Assembly: GCA_963383645.1 (NCBI GenBank)
Contig: OY726561.1
Coordinates: 31,414,826-31,478,825, forward strand
Source: Muscardinus avellanarius
Lineage: Eukaryota; Chordata; Mammalia; Rodentia; Gliridae
Length of the DNA: 64,000 bases
Direction: 5' to 3'
Shown: one piece after another, positions 38,335-49,190 of the stretch
Layout: each line of letters opens with the position of its first letter
Numbering within the stretch: the first letter of the stretch is position 1
Notes under the pieces: model-generated
What the model was told of the DNA's origin: nothing
Seen by the model: only the letters and a program-made list of their open reading frames with translations
Databases searched by the model: none
Translations under genes and position numbers: made by a program

Positions 38335-38570
38335 TTTTTTTTCAGTTCAAATAGTAAATCCTCTGACCCAGGAGCCTATACTTTTTCTGTATGAACTTGA
38401 GTAAATACTTTAGGATTTGCACAACACATGGTGTCTGTGACAAGAGCTCAACTCTTCCCTGACCATGCAAAAAACAACCACAGACATTATGCAAATTAAT
38501 GATAACTTAGCTACAAAAATAAACAGCTGACTGGATGTAGTCTATAGGCATAGTTTGCCCACCTTTGGTT
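38335..38570 (+). mobile_element. hAT-Charlie-type (MER3-like) MITE relic
   Basis: TACTTTTTCTGTATGAACTT, GTAAATACTTTAGGATTTGC, TGGTGTCTGTGACAAGAGCT, ACAACCACAGACATTATGCA and the closing GGCATAGTTTGCCCACC match in order a common non-autonomous DNA transposon as I recall it. The exact name is uncertain. Confidence 0.6.
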
Positions 38571-39693
38571 TCACTGATTACCTCTATGTATGTTCCACTT
38601 TCACTTCTGTGATAAGTCCTCTATAATTCTTTATATTTGAAAAGGAAATATCCCAAATGCCTACATACTACAATGGCTAATTAACTTTTCATGAACCCTG
38701 GTAATTTATGCTTATATTTATTACTGGAAAGATTATAAAAGAAAAAAAATAGCTCACTCAATGAGGAATATGTGGAGAAAAACATTTCTTAAAATCACTT
38801 TGTTTGGCAACTAAGAATACGTATTCAAGAAAGAAGGAGGCATGAGCATCGAAATGATAGGCCAGTGTCCAGGAGGATAAGACATAAAGCCCATTCATTG
38901 GATTGGCAATTAGAGAACTTTAGGTGATCTTCAAGAAAGCAGTTTCAATAGAATTATTTTGAGGCAAAAACTAAAATGCAAAGTATTTAGGCCAGAAAAA
39001 CAATTTATACAGGATTTTATGTGAAAGTCAGGTGATTTTAAAATGGATCCAACCCTCAAATTATTTTCACTTAATCACACTTCCAAAATAACTTTAAGTC
39101 AGTTTAAATAAATTTGTTACTAGAATGGATTTGCTAGCAGCATGTTTTTTATTTTTCATTTATTTTTTACTATGGACATATAGATATTGATTAAATTCCC
39201 TGTGCCTCACTTGAATTTAAAGCAGTGACCTGTGATCTCAAATTGACTACCTGACAATAATGATTATGGTGGTGGGTGAGCCACACAAATTTACTAATAA
39301 TCTCTATATAGTGAAGTTAATGATTTTTTCCCAAAGAAAAAATCTAGTTATTTTTTAAAAAAGTCTTTTCTCAACATATTACTTTTATCTACTTCATTTT
39401 CTTGTCACAGATATAAACACATGCTAATCTTTTGAAATAATCCATAAAAGACAGTAACACTAATATTCATATTTAATTAGTTTTCCATGACAGTTGACAT
39501 TTAACCTGAAGTATTAAAAATAGAAATGATATATCAAGATCAAACACAAAATGGTTACAAACTTGGGTTTCTACTTCCTACAAAAATGAAATGAACATTG
39601 TAACTTAAGTATGGTAATATAAATAATATAAAGAAAGAAACATTGGAACATTTGTCATGCCTTTATCAAGTTTATAGATATTTTGTTCCAGTA
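38571..39693. other. Unique AT-rich DNA, no gene seen
   Basis: Nothing recognised. Confidence 0.55.
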
Positions 39694-39709
39694 AAAATAT
39701 TTGAATTTT

Positions 39710-39917
39710 TTTTTGTGTGGTACTGGGGGTGGAACCCAGATGCTTTTCTACCTCATGGCTATTCTCCCAGAACTGTTTTATACTTTATTTGGAAACAGGG
39801 TTGCACTAAGTTGCTGAGAGCCTCACTAAGAAGCTGAGGCTAGCTTCGAACCTGTGCGATCCTCCTGTCTCAGCCTCCTAAGCACAGGGATTACAGGCGT
39901 GCACCATCACGCTCGAC
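39710..39917 (-). mobile_element. B1-dID SINE, intermediate form, with 16-bp target duplication
   Basis: Complete reverse copy, TTTTGTGTGGTACTGGGGGT to GCACCATCACGCTCGAC. AAAATATTTGAATTTT occurs at 39694-39709 and 39918-39933, a perfect 16-bp duplication. Close relative of the copy at 4564-4780. Confidence 0.96.
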
Positions 39918-39933
39918 AAAATATTTGAATTTT

Positions 39934-41264
39934 AAAATTGTTCGTTATTATTGAAATTAATTTGATTACCTCCTTTAGAAGGTATAGCCTTCCTATTTCT
40001 GCAACCCAAAATTCGAAAGTAAAAGTATCCTTTTATTTTGAATACTGAGGAGACATAGGGATTATTATTTCTCTGCTTCTTCCCAGTCTGAAAGCTACCT
40101 ACCCTACTTTCATACCCATTTTAGCTCAGCATTACAAAGTGTCACCTGGTTGATGGATTCCTATTTTCTGAATTTTATAAAAACGTTAATATAAATTCAA
40201 TCTAAACTTCTATTATAAACAAATTTAATATAAACTTTGCTTTCCTATGAAAAAAGAAATGACAATATATAATGATATATGATGGCAATTTTATTCTTAT
40301 TGGAGGCATTATAAAGTATTTTTAAGGAATTAAATTATACCAGAATATATGTTCTGTGTGTCCTTTCATTCTTCAATGATTTATTAGGTATTTCCAATGT
40401 AAAGGCACCCTGCAAAACCTGTGACTCAAAAATAAATAAGTGATAGCTTCTATTATCTTCTAACTCACATTTAAGTGGTGAAGAATATTTTAAAATAGAA
40501 AAAACCAATGTGATCAATTCATTGTTGAAGATGTGAATAGGTAGCTATCGCTGGCTTAATTTGTACTGACAATGTGATAAATGACTAATATATACCTAGT
40601 TATATTATCCTAACAGCAAATATAAAGTTTATGGATCAAATGCAGACTACTTTTCCTGATATTATTATTACCATCCAAGCCAAAACAGAGCCAATTGGTT
40701 ATGACTTTTGACCAAGGACTTTGTACTCTAGAAGAGAAGCTCTGAAACTATGAATCCTGAAGTTTATATGGGGATTGCTATATGGCTGCCATCTTCCCCA
40801 CTTAAGAAGGGGAAAGAAACCATGCTTTCAATTGTTTTACAACTTTAAATTGTACTGTAAACAAGAATTTAGAATATAAGTGAATGGCTCCATGCTCCTT
40901 CCCCCTTTGAAGTCAAAGCATACAGCACCAGGTAGATATATCTCTGTATACCTCTAATATAGATTGCTATCTACCACTCATCCTTTAAATTTCAAGTAAA
41001 TCTGTTAACTTGGTTTCCTGGGTTTTTATGTATGTATAACTAGCATGCCCTAGGCAAAAAGAAGTATGAAAATATTTTCTCTACAACTGAGAAAATGTTT
41101 TCTTGTGGAGAACACATTTGAGCCTAGACTGTTGGATAGCTATTACTGTACCCTAAAAAAAGGGAGAACAATTCCTGGCCCAAGGAGCAGAAATGTAGTG
41201 ATACAGACCTAAGAAAGTGGTAAAAATCACATCATGTGGTTAGGAGTTGTATTTTTCTCAAAAT
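39934..41264. other. Unique AT-rich DNA, no gene seen
   Basis: Nothing recognised with confidence. Confidence 0.55.
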
Positions 41265-41380
41265 TCTCAAGTTATCTCCTTGTATCTCAGTGATCAGATC
41301 TCCGTGTATTCTTCTAACATCTTGTGCTCCATTAATATGTATGGCTGCAAAGCATCAATAAAAAAATTTAAAAAAGAAAT
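41265..41380 (+). mobile_element. Short L1 3' end, plus strand
   Basis: ATATGTATGGCTGCAAAGCA then TCAATAAAAAAATTTAAAAA is the forward form of the L1 tail seen reversed elsewhere. It is the only forward tail recognised; the 5' edge is unsure. Confidence 0.6.
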
Positions 41381-41687
41381 GTGTTATATGCCAACAAAAC
41401 ATAAATGTGTGACATACCAACAACATACCTATGAATGGAAATGGAAAGCAAGTATTTAAGTGGACAGATGACTGTGCTATCAGAATGATCTTGACAACAA
41501 AGAGCAGGGATCAGCAGATGATTTTTAGCAATTCCAGTGGTCCTCATAAGACATTAAGAAGGGAAGCCAGTTCGCCAATGTTATATGCATAGTATTCCCT
41601 GCATAGACTCTGGATATTCTAAAGACATATTTATTAGATTTTAGATTAATTAGCTAAAGAAATATATATATATTTAAAAATAAATTG

Positions 41688-41940
41688 TCAGACATCGTGG
41701 CTTACACTTGTAATTCCAGTACTTAAGAGATTACACAGAAGGATTATAGGTTCAGACCAGCCTCAGCAGCTTAGCAAGGACCTCAGCAATTTAGTGAGAC
41801 CCTGTTTCAAAATTAAAAAAAGAAATAGGATAGGTGGGAGTATAGCTTGGAGGTAGAATTCCCCTGTATGCAATCCTCAATACTACAATCAATCAATAAG
41901 AAGGAAAGAAAGAAAGAAACAAGGAGAGAAAAAGAAAGAA
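41688..41940 (+). mobile_element. B1-dID SINE with GAAA-rich tail
   Basis: Forward, diverged: CAGACATCGTGGCTTACACT, GACCCTGTTTCAAAATTAAA, GGGAGTATAGCTTGGAGGTA, ATGCAATCCTCAATACTAC, then a GAAA-rich tail from ~41900. Confidence 0.88.
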
Positions 41941-42208
41941 AAAGATTTATTGATATTTAATTTAAAAAATTCCTACTGGAGCTTTTTAACTGTTGCAAAT
42001 AATCTAATAATAAGCAGGAGCTACATCATCTACTGCCATGTAGGAATTACTCTATTTTAACTAATAAATGGACCAGAAATATTACTTCCTTCTGTCTGTA
42101 CCTCTTCTAAGGGCATGGTCTAGCCAAGCTGCAAGGTAAGGCACTGGCTGCAGATAACGACATAATTTTAAATGCAGTAAAGAAAGTAAGAGAGAAAAAC
42201 AGAGACAG

Positions 42209-42264
<56 letters not shown>

Positions 42265-43093
42265 GATTAAGAAAATTGATTTAGGCTTATTTCTCTTTCC
42301 AACTCTGGTCCTTACCTTATATTCACAAAAGCAGAGAAAGCACAGACAGACATGACTTGACTCAGTAATAATTTTTTGGCCAATTGCTAAGTTAATACAT
42401 ATGTGAACCCACTGAAAACTACCTTTTGGATTTGCTAATCAGAATAGCTGGGGTGACACTAAGCAGAACAATGGAGACCCGCGCCGTACTGCAGCAGAGT
42501 GAGGTGTGACTGAGCAAGGCAGGGCATTGGGGTTAGGCTTAGGGTCTGATGATCTTGGCTCCTTGACATAAGGAAGGTAAATGGAGACTGATAGAATGTT
42601 GAAGAATTGCTTTTTTTTTCCCCAAATGAGAGCAAATTGATGGTCATTTTTATCAGTTTGCAAGAAGTTAGAAAAATAGATTAAAGATCTAATAAAGTTC
42701 CAGCTAAAAAGGAGAGTAGAGCTGAGTTTATCCCCAGGCAGAGTAATGTAATTAAAATGAGAAATTAGGCCAAGTAAGGGAGGTCACTAGATGCTAGAAT
42801 TTTCAGTCCATTGACTTGCCACTTATCAATCACCTTTTATTCTTTATTTTCTGACATTAAGCTTTCTAATCCATAGACATTTAAAGGAATTGTAGGTTCT
42901 GTTAAGTTGTTCACAGGAAAACTCAGATTTATGTCTTTGTTCTCCAAATTTGATCACATTATTGTCACTGACTATTTCAGAATCATCTATAATTTAAAAT
43001 GTGTGCCTTGAGGCATGTGGGTATAGGAAAAGTGTGCTAGGCTCACCTGCTCAAATAGAAATTTAAAATAATGAAATATGAGTTGTTGTTTTT
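41941..43093. other. Unique DNA around a GA microsatellite, no gene seen
   Basis: Apart from the (GA)n at 42211-42260 nothing is recognised. Confidence 0.55.
42211..42260. repeat. (GA)n microsatellite
   Basis: About 25 GA units. Confidence 0.97.
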
Positions 43094-43311
43094 TTCTTTT
43101 TTTTTTTTTGCGGGTTTTGGAGATGGAACCTAGGGACATTCGACCTCTAAGCCACACCCCCTGCTTTTTTTTTTAATTATTTATTTTGAAACCAGGTCTC
43201 ATTGAGTTGCAGAGGGCCTCACTAAGTAGCTGAGGCTGTCTGTGAACCTCAATCTTCCGGTCTCAGCCTCCTGAATGCTGGGATTACAAGCGTGCGCCAC
43301 CACGCCCGGCT
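43094..43311 (-). mobile_element. B1-dID SINE (type I)
   Basis: Reverse copy from T run to GTGCGCCACCACGCCCGGCT. Flanks AATATGAGTTG and GATATGAGTTC are a near-perfect target duplication. Confidence 0.94.
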
Positions 43312-43467
43312 GAGATATGAGTTCTTACACATCAATATTGAGAGCTTATTACCTGAAAAGCTCTGTGAAATTAAATACAACACATGAGAGAGTGAGGAAC
43401 CCTAGCAAGTCCTCCAGTCAGGACAAAGTACACCTGGGCAGCTACAGGGTGCTGGGCAGAACTCAGT

Positions 43468-43684
43468 TTGGATTTTTTTTTCCAGTACTGAGGATGGAAT
43501 CCAGGGACATCCTACCTCCAAGCTACATCCCCCAACCTTATTTTTTGTCATTTATTTTGAAACAGGGTCTCACTGAGTTGCAAAAGGTCTCACTAAGTAG
43601 CTGAGGCTGGCCTTGAAGCACAGACCTTCTGTCCCAGCCTCCTGAATGCTGGGATTAAAACCCTGAGCCACCACTCCTGGCTCC
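43468..43684 (-). mobile_element. B1-dID SINE
   Basis: Reverse copy: CCAGTACTGAGGATGGAATC, AAGCTACATCCCCCAACCTT, CTCACTGAGTTGCAAAAGGT, GAGCCACCACTCCTGGCT. Followed by a decayed B1-like scrap to ~43720 (ATTACCATGTGCTACCATGC). Confidence 0.92.
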
Positions 43685-43744
43685 ATCTAGGATTACCATG
43701 TGCTACCATGCCCAGGTCCTACTGATCATTTTAAAACTCAGCTA

Positions 43745-43972
43745 AGCCGGGTGTGGTGGTGCACGCTTGTAATCTCAACATTCTGGAGGCTGAGACCAGA
43801 GGATCATGGTTCTCAGATAGCCTCAGCTACTTAAGTGAGGTCCTCTGCAATTTAGTGAGACCTTGTTTCAAATTAAAGAATAAAAAAAATAGGGTAGGGG
43901 GTGTAGGTCGGAGGTTGAATGCCCCTGGGTTCCATCCTCAGACCCACAAAAACGAAATACAACAATAACAAA
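43745..43972 (+). mobile_element. B1-dID SINE (type I) with target duplication
   Basis: Forward copy AGCCGGGTGTGGTGGTGCAC to CATCCTCAGACCCAC with A-rich tail. AAAACTCAGCTAA before and AAAACTCACCTAA after are a 13-bp duplication with one mismatch. Confidence 0.95.
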
Positions 43973-43984
43973 AAAAAAACTCAC

Positions 43985-44484
43985 CTAAAATGTCCTTTCT
44001 TCCAGGTAACCACCCTTTCTGTCTCCAAAAAGTATTATTGCTTTCTTCGTTTTCTGTGAGAGGGCCTTCTTTATATTTCTACAATAATTACATTCTCATT
44101 ATTTGTCCAGTTCATTATTACCTCCACAAAACAAAGGTTTAAAAAAAATTGGACTTTGCTCTGTTTATTCTTAGATATTTACAAGGCTTATCACAATTCT
44201 TGGAATGAAGTAGGATGACTAATTGGTAATATGAATAAACAATAAAAACCTCTGGATTTGCCTCTCATTCCTGATCAGTTGAGTGAATTTTTTATTGCAA
44301 CATAATAATTATTTTTAGGGAATTTAGAAGCATCACTGTCCACCAAGTTTTTGTTTTCACAATGTTAGGTACATACCTTCAGATCTAATAGGCAATAAAA
44401 TGAAACAGTTTGCATCATACTTACCAAGTCCTTATTTTTTATAAGAACTTCACTAGTATTAATGTAAAGTAGAAATAAAATATT
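43985..44484. other. Unique DNA, no gene seen
   Basis: Nothing recognised. Confidence 0.5.
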
Positions 44485-44613
44485 AGCTGGGCGTGGTGGA
44501 ACATGCCTGCAATCTCAGTACTTGGAGGCCAAGACAGGAGGATTACAGGTTAAAGGCCAGCCTGAGCAACTTAACATGATTTTCAGCCACTTAGCAAAAC
44601 CCTATTTCAAACC

Positions 44614-44671
<58 letters not shown>

Positions 44672-44760
44672 AATGGGCTATGGGGCTGGGAATGTAGCTC
44701 AGAGGTAGAATGTCCCTGGGTTCAACTTTTAGTACCACAACCCAAACTAAAAATCAAAAA
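44485..44760 (+). mobile_element. B1-dID SINE with (AAAT)n grown between its halves
   Basis: B1 half AGCTGGGCGTGGTGGAACAT to CCCTATTTCAAACCAAAAAA; linker expanded to ~55 bp of AAAT repeat (44615-44672); ID half GGGGCTGGGAATGTAGCTCA to TTCAACTTTTAGTACCAC. Confidence 0.93.
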
Positions 44761-44967
44761 AAGAGGATATTATACTATTATTTTAAAATATGCAGTGACA
44801 ACTTAAGGAAAAATAGACTGTAAAGTGAGGTGAAAAAGGAGATATGAGAGAGAGGGGAGAATAATGGAGAAAGAGAGGAGAAAAGCCAAAGGAGCTAAGT
44901 GAGCATTCTAAGAAAAAAAGCGAGAGAATTGACTGTTGATTTCAAATCTGCTTCATTTACAGATATG

Positions 44968-45140
44968 TTTTTATAATTTTTTATTGGTGCATTGTAGTCA
45001 TACATCTCAATGGAGTACCAGACGGTGGAGACGCACACGCACACATTCATTTAGCCCTTCCCCAGTTTCCTCCCCAACCCCTCCCTCTTCCCTCCTTCTC
45101 ATGTTTGGCTTCCTGATTGACTTTGATATGTAAATGATGG
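44968..45140 (-). mobile_element. L1 3'-tail fragment
   Basis: Reverse tail: TTTTTTATTGGTGCATTGTA, TCATACATCTCAATGGAGTA, CACACGCACACATTCATTTA, TTCTCATGTTTGGCTTCCTG, ATTGACTTTGATATGT. Less decayed than most. It aligns with the 3' module of the composite element at 45812. Confidence 0.88.
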
Positions 45141-45410
45141 ACATTCACAGATTTAAGTTCTTGAAGGAATATCTGATTCCTTTTGAAAAAACCAATCTAC
45201 CTACATAAGCCTTACACTGAGCGGTCTCTGCGGCACACTCTTCCTGTTGGGGTTCTTCTGGTGAAGGCAGTCTACATTGCCTTTCTCTTCTAGAATCTAT
45301 ATTGTCTTTCTCTTCCAGAGCTAATCCTGAACTTAATGACATGGACTTCATTTCAAAATGAAAGTATAAGTTTACAGAAACAGAAAATCATTCAGTCACT
45401 ACTGAACTCC
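45141..45410. other. Unique DNA, no gene seen
   Basis: Nothing recognised. Confidence 0.45.
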
Positions 45411-45510
45411 CTCTCTTCCTTCCTTCTTCTCTTCTTTCCCTTCCTTCTTTCCTTCCTTCCATTTCCCTTTCATTCCTTTTCATTTCCCTTCCTTTCCTTT
45501 TTATGTTAGA
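45411..45510. repeat. CT-rich simple repeat (CCTT-like)
   Basis: Irregular CCTT/CTTC/CATTT units for ~100 bp. Confidence 0.88.
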
Positions 45511-45543
45511 ATAAACCTATTGTAGTTATTCTTCCCAGTATTG

Positions 45544-45770
45544 TTTTTTTTGGTGTTACTGGGGTTCCTGGAAACCCTTCCACCCTTCTACTTCGGAGCT
45601 ACACTCCTAATATATATATATTTAATTATATATATATTATATATTTTTTTTCTTTTTTTTTTTTTAAACAGGGTCTCTTAAGCCAACGCGGATGACTTTG
45701 AACCTGCGCAATCCTCCTGTCTCTGCCTCCCAAGCACTGGGATTACAAGTGTGCGCCACCATGCCCGGCT
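45544..45770 (-). mobile_element. B1-dID SINE (type II) with internal (TA)n
   Basis: Reverse copy: TTTTTTGGTGTTACTGGGGT, GGAGCTACACTCCTAATATA, a TA-rich expansion and T run in the linker (~45600-45665), then GGGTCTCTTAAGCCAACGCG and GTGCGCCACCATGCCCGGCT. It ends ~25 bp before the composite element's target site. Confidence 0.92.
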
Positions 45771-45784
45771 CTCTTTTTAGTTGT

Positions 45785-45798
45785 TAAAGTAACTTTTT
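45785..45798. repeat. Target-site duplication, left copy
   Basis: TAAAGTAACTTTTT. An identical 14-mer lies at 50072-50085. On this side its T's merge with the element's reversed poly(A). The empty site would read GTTAAAGTAACTTTTTAACAC, a TTTTT/AA site as cut by L1 endonuclease. Confidence 0.9.
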
Positions 45799-45811
45799 TT
45801 TTTTTTTTAAT

Positions 45812-46190
45812 TAATTTATTTTTTAAATTGGTGCATTGTAGTCATATATCAATCACATTGGAGTACAAGACTCGAGAGGATATACAAGCACACATCATCC
45901 AATTAGCCCTCCTCCAGCCCCCGTCCCATTCCCTCCCCCTCCCTCCATCCCACACTTATTTGGTGATTTACTTTGATATATTTGTTTATGTACCTCCTGC
46001 ATTTTAAAGAGGCTCCGTCCTCCAGTATTACATACCCTCTGATTGATCACATTAGTTGCTTCACTATAGGGCCCTTTCTATAGCTCAACCTCTTCCTGTT
46101 GCCCTTTTCCTCCTAGTTATTGCTGATTAAGAGAAGCGTCTGATTTATATTTTCTACGATATTTCTCTGTGCATGCTGCGTTGCAAGTAC
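45812..46190 (-). mobile_element. Composite element: L1-derived 3' module
   Basis: Reverse strand: after poly(T), AAATTGGTGCATTGTAGTCA, GTACAAGACTCGAGAGGATA, CACACATCATCCAATTAGCC, C-rich stretch, ATTTACTTTGATATATTTGT. Collinear with the L1 tails at 2978, 37775 and 44968. Beyond ~46000 the similarity fades into sequence I cannot place. The module presumably gives the RNA its L1-recognised 3' end. Confidence 0.8.
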
Positions 46191-48690
46191 CAATCCCACT
46201 CTTGATGGTCCCAGTAGTGGCCTGGCTACTCAGTGGACTGATCCAGACCTCGCTGGCTCATGCAGCGGCCTTGCCTCATGGGAGGACCCAGTTCTGGTCT
46301 CGCTGGCCCCTGAACCGGTCAAACCCCTAAGCTGGCTTTGGTCCCAACCTTGGAGGCCGCAGGAGTGAACTTGCCTCACGCCAGGCTCCTATGCTGGCCA
46401 TTGGCCCCTGCACCGGTCTAACCCGTTGGCAGGATTCCAATCCCGGCCTCGGAGGCCCCAACACTGGTAATGCCTCACGGCAGGCTCCGATGCCGGCCTC
46501 ACTGGCCCCAGCACCGGCCTAACCCCTTGACAGGCTCTTATCCTGGCCTCAGAGGCCCCAGTACCGGCCTTGCCTCACGGCAGGCTCCGATGCCGGCCTC
46601 GCTGGCCCCAGCACCGGCCTAACCCCTCGGCAGGCTCTTGTCCTGGCCTCGGAGGCCCCAGTACCGGACTTGCCTCACGGCAGGCTCCGATGCCGGCCTC
46701 GCTGGCCCCAGCAGCGGCCTAACCCCTCGGCAGGCTCCGATCCCGGCCTCGGAGGCCCCAGCACTGGTCATGCCTCAAGGCAGGCTCCGATGCCGGCCTC
46801 GCTGGCCCCAGCACCGGCCTAACCCCTTGGCAGGCTCTTATCCTGGCCTCGGAGGCCCCAGTACCGGTCTTGCCTCACGGCAGGCTCCGATGCCGGCCTC
46901 GCTGGCCCCAGCACCGGCCTAACCCCTCGGCATGCTCCGATCCCGGCCTCGGAGGCCCCAGCACTGGTCATGCCTCACGGCAGGCTCCGCTGCCGGCCTC
47001 GTTGGCCCCAGCACCGGCCTAACCCCTCGGCAAGCTCTTATCCTGGCCTCGGAGGCCCCAGTACCGGCCTTGCCTCACGGCAGGCTCCGATGCCGGCCTC
47101 GCTGGCCCCAGCACCGGCCTAACCCCTCAGCAGGCTCTTATCCTGGCCTAGAGGCCCCAGTACCGGCCTTGCCTCAAGGCAGGCTCCGATGCCGGCCTCA
47201 CTGGCCCCAGCACTGGCCTAACCCCTCGGCAGGCTCTTATCCAGGCCTCGGAGGCCCCAGTACCGGCCTTGCCTCATGGCAGGCTCTGATGCCGGCCTCG
47301 CTGGCCCCAGCACCGGCCTAACCCCTCGGCAGGCTCTTATCCTGGCCTCGGAGGCCCCAGTACCGGACTTGCCTCACGGCAGGCTCCGATGCCGGCCTCG
47401 CTGGCCCCAGCAGCGGCCTAACCCCTCGGCAGGCTCCGATCACGGCCTCGGAGGCCCCAGCACTGGTCATGCCTCAAGGCAGGCTCCGATGCCGGCCTCG
47501 CTGGCCCCAGCACCGGCCTAGCCCCTTGGCAGGCTCTTATCCTGGCCTCGGAGGCCCCAGTACCGGCCTTGCCTCACGGCAGGCTCCGATGCCGGCCTCG
47601 CTGGCCCCAGCACCGGCCTAACCCCTCGGCATGCTCCGATCCCGGCCTCGGAGGCCCCAGCACTGGTCATGCCTCACGGCAGGCTCTGCTGCCGGCCTCG
47701 TTGGCCCCAGCACCGGCCTAACCCCTCGGCAAGCTCTTATCCTGGCCTCGGAGGCCCCAGTACCGGCCTTGCCTCACGGCAGGCTCCGATGCCGGCCTCG
47801 CTGGCCCCAGCACCGGCCTAACCCCTCGGCAGGCTCTTATCCTGGCCTCGAGGCCCCAGTACCGGCCTTGCCTCAAGGCAGGCTCCGATGCCGGCCTCGC
47901 TGGCCCCAGCACCGGCCTAACCCCTCAGCAGGCTCTTATCCTGGCCTCGGAGGCCCCAGTACCGGCCTTGCCTCACGGCAGGCTCCGATGCCGGCCTCAC
48001 TGGCCCCAGCAGCGGCCTAACCCCTCGGCAGGCTCCGATCCCGGCCTCAGAGGCCCCAGTACCGGCCTTGCCTCAAGGCAGGCTCCGATGCCGGCCTCGC
48101 TGGCCCCAGCAGCGGCCTAACCCCTCGGCAGGCTCCGATCCCGGCCTCGGAGGCCCCAGCACTGGTCATGCCTCAAGGCAGGCTCCGATGCCGGCCTCGC
48201 TGGCCCCAGCACCGGCCTAACCCCTCAGCAGGCTCTTATCCTGGCCTCGGAGGCCCCAGCACCGGCCTAACCCCTCGGCAGGCTCTTATCCTGGCCTCGG
48301 AGGCCCAAGTACCGGCCTTGCCTCATGGCAGGCTCTGATGCCAGCCTCGCTGGCCCCAGCACCGGCCTAACCCCTCAGCAGGCTCCGGTCCCATCCTCGG
48401 GGGCCCCAACACTGGCCTTGCCTCACGGCAGGCTCCGATGCCGGCCTCGCTGACCCCAGCACCGGCCTAACCCCTCAGCAAGTTCCAGACCCGACCTCGG
48501 AGGCCCTAGCACAAGCCTTGCATCATGGCAGGCTCCAATGCCGGCCTCGCTGGCCCCAGCATCGGTCTAACCCCTCTGCAGGTTACAATCCCGCCACGGA
48601 GGCCTCAGTAGTGGCCCTGCCTCACAGCAAGCTCCGATGTCGGCCACTGGCCCCGGCGCCCGCCTAACCCCTCAGCAGGTTCCGATCACT
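46191..48690. repeat. Composite element: VNTR of 50-bp units
   Basis: About 25 dimers of 100 bp, each made of two related 50-bp halves. Half one has TCGCTGGCCCCAGCACCGGC and CTAACCCCTCGGCAGGCTC; half two has TCGGAGGCCCCAGTACCGGC and CTTGCCTCACGGCAGGCTC. The centre (46560-48400) is most regular; both ends are decayed, as is usual for tandem arrays that expand from the middle. Spacing is 100 bp almost throughout, with single-base losses near 47147 and 47850. Long open frames here simply reflect stop-poor GC-rich repeats. Such an array should vary in length between individuals. Confidence 0.97.
46640..48040. repeat. 699-bp higher-order duplication within the VNTR
   Basis: A run of seven dimers starting with the variant TACCGGACTTGCC at ~46662 recurs 699 bp later at ~47361 with the same order of variants: GCAGCGGCC, CACTGGTCATGCCTCAAGG, the GGCATGCTCCGATC variant (46930 and 47629) and CGTTGGCCCC. 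Only a few substitutions separate the copies, so the block was duplicated as a unit recently. Confidence 0.9.
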
Positions 48691-49190
48691 GTCTCTGTGG
48701 TTAGTATTTCAAAGGTTCCAGTTGTAATGTATCAGATCTCTGCCTCCCCCGAATATTGGCCACTGGCATTGCCACTGCCTCCACCGTTTCAAATCCTTCC
48801 CAGGCTCTTTTTCCACTCTGAATGTTGTCCAGTGTTCCTAAGCATGCGTGATGGTAGCATTCGACATTTGGTGTAATTTCTCCAAAAAAATAAAGTTGGT
48901 AAGATCCGGTTTCTGCTTCTCCTGAATACAAGTCTCTACCACCATCGCAAAGAACTCTTTCAACACCGCATTTCTCCTTGGTCTCCGCTAAACTCTCTCC
49001 TTATATGTGATGTCTGAGATTCTTAACAATATAGAGAAATAGCAGTCCTCTTTCACGGCGAATTTTTCCATAAGTTCCAGTGCATTTAGATAAGTTTTGT
49101 CTGCATCTCCAGTGTCCTGGCATCCATAACGGCTTTCTTACCACCTCTCCGATATTTTTCTTTATCTTTTTCTGTTCTGGGCCCGGTTTC
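48691..49190 (-). mobile_element. Composite element: single-copy linker
   Basis: About 500 bp between the two arrays with ordinary base composition. A 76-codon minus frame (48931-48701) has no recognised motif. AATAAA-like and TATA-like words occur but have no clear meaning. Origin unknown: it might derive from a host gene, an LTR or an L1 5' UTR. Confidence 0.7.

Noticed and set aside
46638..48020. Several 80-130-codon frames in the VNTR, two of them nearly identical
   Set aside because: Stop-poor tandem repeat. The twin 129-codon frames only reflect the 699-bp duplication.
46191..48690. CRISPR-like regular repeat spacing
   Set aside because: There are no unique spacers; the whole 100-bp unit is repeated, and the window is mammalian.
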